DNA of 9,751 bases, taken from assembly GCA_002309995.1 (NCBI GenBank), contig DBYB01000056.1, forward strand, positions 22,594 to 32,344, written 5' to 3'. Of this stretch, positions 6,723 through 9,751 are shown one piece after another; the stretch's first letter is position 1, and each line of letters starts with the position of its first letter. The DNA is from Bacteroidales bacterium UBA1197. Its GTDB lineage: Bacteria; Bacteroidota; Bacteroidia; Bacteroidales; UBA932. The position numbers and the translations under genes are program-made. A model generated the notes under the pieces. It was not told where the DNA came from. It made no database searches and worked only from the letters and a program-made list of their open reading frames with translations.

Positions 6723-9605
6723 TTACAGGAGGTCGCGGAGGAAGGGGCCGGTGACGGAGGAGGGGTCGGAGGCAACCTGCTCGGGGGTACCTTCAGAGAC
6801 TATGAGTCCGCCGCGGCGGCCGCCTTCGGGGCCCATATCGATGAGCCAGTCTACGCTCTTGAGGATGTCGGGGTTGTGCTCGATGATGATTACCGTATTA
6901 CCCTGATCAACCAGCTTCTGGAGTACGCCCAGAAGGGTTTTGATGTCTTCGAAGTGTAGGCCGGTGGTGGGCTCGTCCAGCATATAGAGGGTGCTGCCGG
7001 TGGCCCGCTTGAAGAGTTCGGCTGCGAGTTTCATACGCTGGCTCTCCCCTCCTGAAAGGGTAACGCTGGACTGCCCCAGATGCACGTAACCAAGGCCGAC
7101 ATCGAGGAGCGCCTTGAGTTTGGGGGCGATCTTGGGGTGGGCCTTGAAGAATTCGTAAGCCTCGGATACCGGCATTTCGAGCACTTCGCTAATGTTCTTG
7201 CCCTTGTAGCGCACCGCGAGGGTATCTTCTTTATAACGACGGCCACGGCAGGCGTCGCAAACCACGTTGACGGACGGCAGGAAGTTCATCTCCACCACCT
7301 TGATGCCGGCGCCCTTGCACTCCTCGCAGCGGCCTCCGGCCACATTGAACGAGAAGCGACCGGCGCCGAAACCGCGCACCTTGGCGTCCGGGGTTTCCTC
7401 GAAAAGTTTGCGGATATCATCAAAGACTCCGGTAAAGGTCGCGGGGTTGGAACGGGGCGAGCGGCCGATGGGGCTCTGGTCAACCTCAACCACCTTGTCT
7501 ATGAACTCAATCCCCTCGATGCTGCCGTACGGGAGCGGCTTCTCCTTGCTGCGGTTCAGGCGGGCCTTCAATATCGGCATCAGCGTCTCGTTCACCAGCG
7601 AACTCTTGCCGCTCCCGGACACTCCAGCCACTCCCACCAGGCACCCCAGCGGGAAGCTTACATCAATGTCTTTCAAATTGTTACCGCTCGCCCCCTTAAG
7701 CACCAAACGCTTACCGTTCCCGGCACGCCTCTCCTCCGGCACCTCAATGGCCCTCCGCCCACTCAGATACTCAGCCGTAATCGACTCCACCGATGGTGTA
7801 ACGGAGGCCGGGACAGACTCCGGAGACCGTCTGCGCCCACGCAGTCGTGAGTGGGAGGGGCCCATCGCTTGCGATGGGAGGGATAGGCCGAAGGCCGTAG
7901 TCTCCGGAGTCTGTTCCGGCGCAGTGGAGCCATCGGTGGAGGCCACCCCTGAATAACAAATCCGTCCGCCGAGGGCACCGGCGCCGGGGCCGACGTCGAT
8001 GAGCCAGTCGGCGGCGCGCATCGTCTCCTCGTCGTGCTCCACCACGATGACCGTATTCCCCTCGTCACGCAACTTCTTCAGCGACGCGATAAGTTTGCGA
8101 TTGTCCCTCTGGTGCAGGCCGATAGAAGGTTCATCGAGAATATATATCACGCCGACCAGCTTGGAGCCAATCTGCGTTGCGAGCCGTATGCGCTGGCTTT
8201 CGCCGCCCGACAGCGACGCAGTAGCGCGGTCCAGCGAAAGGTACTCCAGTCCCACGTCAACCAGAAACTGCAGCCGGTCGCCCAGTTCGCGCAGCACGTC
8301 GTGCGCAACCGCTTTGCCGCGCCCGGTCAGCTTGCCGTCCAGCGAACGCACCCACTCCAGCAGCTCGGAAACCTCCATCGCAGACACTTCAGTGATGGTT
8401 TTACCGTCGATGCGGAAGCAGGCGGTTTCCTCGCGCAGGCGCGTCCCGTTGCAGACTGGGCAGACGACGCGGTCTTCCACGTCGCCCACGACGCCCTCCC
8501 AGGTGACCATCTGCATATCGTTGCCGTCGCCGATGCGGTAGAGGTCGTCGGACCCGTTGACCAGCAGCGAGATACATTCGGGCGGGAGCTCCTCGATGGG
8601 GTCGCTCAGCGAGAATCCGTGCTTGCGGGCGATGGCGCGCACCACCTCGAACTTGCGGTTGTCGCGCACACGTCCCAGCGGAACGATGCCGCCGGCCGCA
8701 ACGGACATCCTGGGATCCGGGATGATGGTCTCGAGGCGCACGTCGGCGACGGTGCCGAGGCCCTTGCAGTGCGGGCAGTAGCCCTCGGGCGAATTGAACG
8801 AGAAGGTATGAGGCTGGGGCTCCTGGAGCGATACGCCCGATTCGGGGTCAACCAGGTGCTTGGAGAAATGACGCAGCGAGCCGTCGTCCATCGACAGCAC
8901 CGCAACCGAGCCCTTGCCGATGCCGAGCGCCGCCGCCACGGAGTTACGGATGCGGGCCTCATCGCCCTCGCCGGGCTTAAGTTTATCCACCACCAGCTCG
9001 ATGAAATGCGGCTTGTAGCGGTCCAGGGCGTCGATTTCGGGGAGTTCGCAGATCTCGCCGTCGATGCGGATCTGGGAGTAGCCCCGACGGCGCATCTGTT
9101 CGAAGAGTTCGCGGTAGTGGCCCTTGCGGCCGCGCACCAGCGGCGCCAGCAGTATGCACTTGCGGCCGTTGTATTCGGAGAGGATGAGATCGACTATCTT
9201 GGCGTCGGTATAGCGCACCATCTCCTTGCCGTTCACCGGCGAATAGGCCGTGGAGGCCTTGGCGTACAGCAGTCGCAGGAAGTCGTAGATTTCCGTAATC
9301 GTGCCCACGGTGGAGCGGGGGTTGGAGCTGGTGGTCTTCTGCTCTATGGCGATGATGGGGCTGAGGCCGTCTATGCTCTCCACGTCCGGCTTCTCCAGTA
9401 TCCCCATAAAATGTTTGGCGTACGGAGAGAGGGTGTTCATATAGCGGCGCTGACCCTCCGCATATATGGTGTCGAACGCCAGCGAACTCTTGCCGCTGCC
9501 GCTTATCCCCGTGACAACCACATACTTCCCGCGAGGGATATCCACATCCACCCCCTTCAGGTTATGCGCCCGCGCGCCCCGTATCTTTATAATCTCTTCC
9601 GCCAT
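6723..9605 (-). CDS. uvrA: UvrA, excinuclease ABC subunit A, with an in-frame linker insertion
   Basis: The damage-sensing ATPase of nucleotide excision repair; it loads UvrB onto lesions as a dimer. The 960 residues carry both ABC halves. NBD-I has Walker A GISGSGKS (33-40), signature LSGGE (465-469) and Walker B YILDEP (488-493). NBD-II has Walker A GVSGSGKS (661-668), signature LSGGE (850-854) and Walker B YMLDEP (874-879). The UvrB-binding region is near RGRKGHYRELFEQ (158-170). Zinc modules are C277/C280 with C382/C385, and C760/C763 with C783/C786. All catalytic motifs are intact. The start is the ATG at 9605 (MAEEIIKIRGARAHNL); the frame stays open to 9749, but that part includes the promoter site and is not UvrA-like. 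Oddity: residues 554-608 replace a linker of about 10 residues in relatives with 55 Ser/Pro/Arg-rich residues encoded by a palindromic element. Likely functional, since the insertion lies between domains. Confidence 0.97.
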   Translation of the reverse strand: MAEEIIKIRGARAHNLKGVDVDIPRGKYVVVTGISGSGKSSLAFDTIYAEGQRRYMNTLSPYAKHFMGILEKPDVESIDGLSPIIAIEQKTTSSNPRSTVGTITEIYDFLRLLYAKASTAYSPVNGKEMVRYTDAKIVDLILSEYNGRKCILLAPLVRGRKGHYRELFEQMRRRGYSQIRIDGEICELPEIDALDRYKPHFIELVVDKLKPGEGDEARIRNSVAAALGIGKGSVAVLSMDDGSLRHFSKHLVDPESGVSLQEPQPHTFSFNSPEGYCPHCKGLGTVADVRLETIIPDPRMSVAAGGIVPLGRVRDNRKFEVVRAIARKHGFSLSDPIEELPPECISLLVNGSDDLYRIGDGNDMQMVTWEGVVGDVEDRVVCPVCNGTRLREETACFRIDGKTITEVSAMEVSELLEWVRSLDGKLTGRGKAVAHDVLRELGDRLQFLVDVGLEYLSLDRATASLSGGESQRIRLATQIGSKLVGVIYILDEPSIGLHQRDNRKLIASLKKLRDEGNTVIVVEHDEETMRAADWLIDVGPGAGALGGRICYSGVASTDGSTAPEQTPETTAFGLSLPSQAMGPSHSRLRGRRRSPESVPASVTPSVESITAEYLSGRRAIEVPEERRAGNGKRLVLKGASGNNLKDIDVSFPLGCLVGVAGVSGSGKSSLVNETLMPILKARLNRSKEKPLPYGSIEGIEFIDKVVEVDQSPIGRSPRSNPATFTGVFDDIRKLFEETPDAKVRGFGAGRFSFNVAGGRCEECKGAGIKVVEMNFLPSVNVVCDACRGRRYKEDTLAVRYKGKNISEVLEMPVSEAYEFFKAHPKIAPKLKALLDVGLGYVHLGQSSVTLSGGESQRMKLAAELFKRATGSTLYMLDEPTTGLHFEDIKTLLGVLQKLVDQGNTVIIIEHNPDILKSVDWLIDMGPEGGRRGGLIVSEGTPEQVASDPSSVTGPFLRDLL
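7785..7941. repeat. 157-base nested palindromic element inserted in frame in uvrA
   Basis: The outer arms CTCCACCGATGG (7785-7796) and CCATCGGTGGAG (7930-7941) are perfect reverse complements. After internal loops of 10 and 9 bases, the inner arms 7807-7827 and 7900-7920 are 21 bases long and match at 20 positions; both contain the self-palindrome CTCCGGAG. The apical 72 bases hold smaller hairpins: CTGCG-CCCA-CGCAG (7831-7844), CCCATCGC-TT-GCGATGGG (7861-7878) and GGCC-GAA-GGCC (7886-7896). The element matches UvrA residues 555-607, where conserved homology is lost between GGRICYSG and ITAEYLSG. It contains no stop in the uvrA frame. No second copy is in this window, and there is no internal protein to move it. 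Best read as a small non-autonomous palindromic repeat captured by a coding gene; expansion of a pre-existing linker is the alternative. Confidence 0.75.
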
Positions 9606-9612
9606 ATCGCCG

Positions 9613-9620
9613 CAAAGATA
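9613..9620 (-). promoter_or_regulatory. uvrA promoter -7 element
   Basis: The minus strand reads TATCTTTG, a full TAnnTTTG match, seven bases before the uvrA ATG at 9605, so the transcript would begin at or next to the start codon. The nearest upstream TTTG (9649-9646) is 25 bases away, longer than usual, so the -33 half is weak. I see no SOS-type operator between the box and the start. Confidence 0.55.
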
Positions 9621-9654
9621 GCAAACTTTTCCGTGTCGCGTTATACAAAGGGCC

Positions 9655-9740
9655 GGAAGCCTCCATCCGCTCCGGCGGCTTCCTGCGTTAATCGGGCACA
9701 AAAACGGGCGACGTGATTGAGAGAGGATGAGAGTCACGTC
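9655..9740. other. Non-coding region upstream of uvrA with two short inverted repeats
   Basis: The 146 bases beyond the uvrA start contain no gene I can support. Two inverted repeats are visible: GGAAGCC (9655-9661) with GGCTTCC (9677-9683), and GACGTGA (9710-9716) with TCACGTC (9734-9740). The first could be the end of a transcript entering from outside the window. The second has the form of an operator with half-sites 24 bases apart, but no bound factor can be named. Confidence 0.3.
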
Positions 9741-9751
9741 AGTGGACATTT

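Noticed and set aside
6503..6775. 90-codon minus-strand frame across the convergent spacer
   Set aside because: It is antisense to the kinase end and driven by the palindromic repeat, which creates the repeated LTDF pattern; no independent coding evidence.
7785..7941. Frameshift, pseudogene or CRISPR explanation for the odd uvrA segment
   Set aside because: The frame is continuous and UvrA homology resumes immediately on both sides. The repeats are nested inverted arms, not spaced direct repeats.
9655..9683. Rho-independent terminator of an unseen upstream gene
   Set aside because: The stem is only seven base pairs with a long loop and no T-run follows, so it is left as an unassigned inverted repeat.
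8034..9716. 560-codon open frame on the plus strand opposite uvrA
   Set aside because: It mirrors uvrA, is rich in His, Ala, Val and Arg, has no motif, and runs through the uvrA promoter site.
9606..9749. N-terminal extension of UvrA to 9749
   Set aside because: The added residues do not resemble UvrA, and the stretch contains the -7 promoter element. MAEEIIKIRGARAHNL is a typical UvrA start.

Overview
The window looks like chromosomal DNA of a GC-rich member of the Bacteroidota, most likely order Bacteroidales. The evidence is indirect. Most starts lack a Shine-Dalgarno sequence, several promoter-like sites match the Bacteroidota -7 element TAnnTTTG, and the protein families (a FucP-type sugar permease beside a ROK kinase, paired deoxynucleoside kinases, a Bacteroidales-type acyl-CoA synthetase) fit that phylum. 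I see no tRNA, rRNA, CRISPR array, insertion sequence or phage gene.

Layout. A minus-strand run of five closely packed genes covers 1-4893. In transcription order it holds two tandem deoxynucleoside kinases (4893-4282 and 4245-3625), a long-chain acyl-CoA synthetase (3620-1704), an MFS sugar permease (1695-436) and the N-terminal part of a ROK sugar kinase that runs off the left edge (432-1). The gaps are 36, 4, 8 and 3 bases, so one transcription unit is plausible. A possible extra promoter sits in the 36-base gap. A 57-base divergent promoter region (4894-4950) separates this run from a plus-strand pair: an MBL-fold hydrolase (4951-5619) and a uridine-kinase/PRK-type nucleoside kinase (5616-6611) that overlap by ATGA. 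Next come a 111-base convergent spacer with a tandem pair of imperfect palindromes, then uvrA on the minus strand (9605-6723) and its upstream region.

How the genes fit together. Three nucleoside kinases within 3 kb mark the centre as a nucleoside-salvage locus. The two deoxynucleoside kinases share the same fold and numbering but differ at the positions that contact the base (Q54/D84 in one, E54/G84 in the other), which suggests a dAK-like plus dGK-like division of labour. The permease and the ROK kinase form a plausible uptake-and-phosphorylation pair for a hexose. UvrA is the damage-recognition ATPase of nucleotide excision repair.

The most unusual feature is inside uvrA. A 157-base nested palindrome (7785-7941) lies in frame in the linker between the two ATPase halves and adds about 45 residues to the protein. 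Its outer arms are 12 bp and perfect; its inner arms are 21 bp with one mismatch; the apical region holds three small hairpins. This resembles in principle the palindromic elements that insert in frame into Rickettsia genes. It is the best candidate here for an undescribed mobile repeat family.
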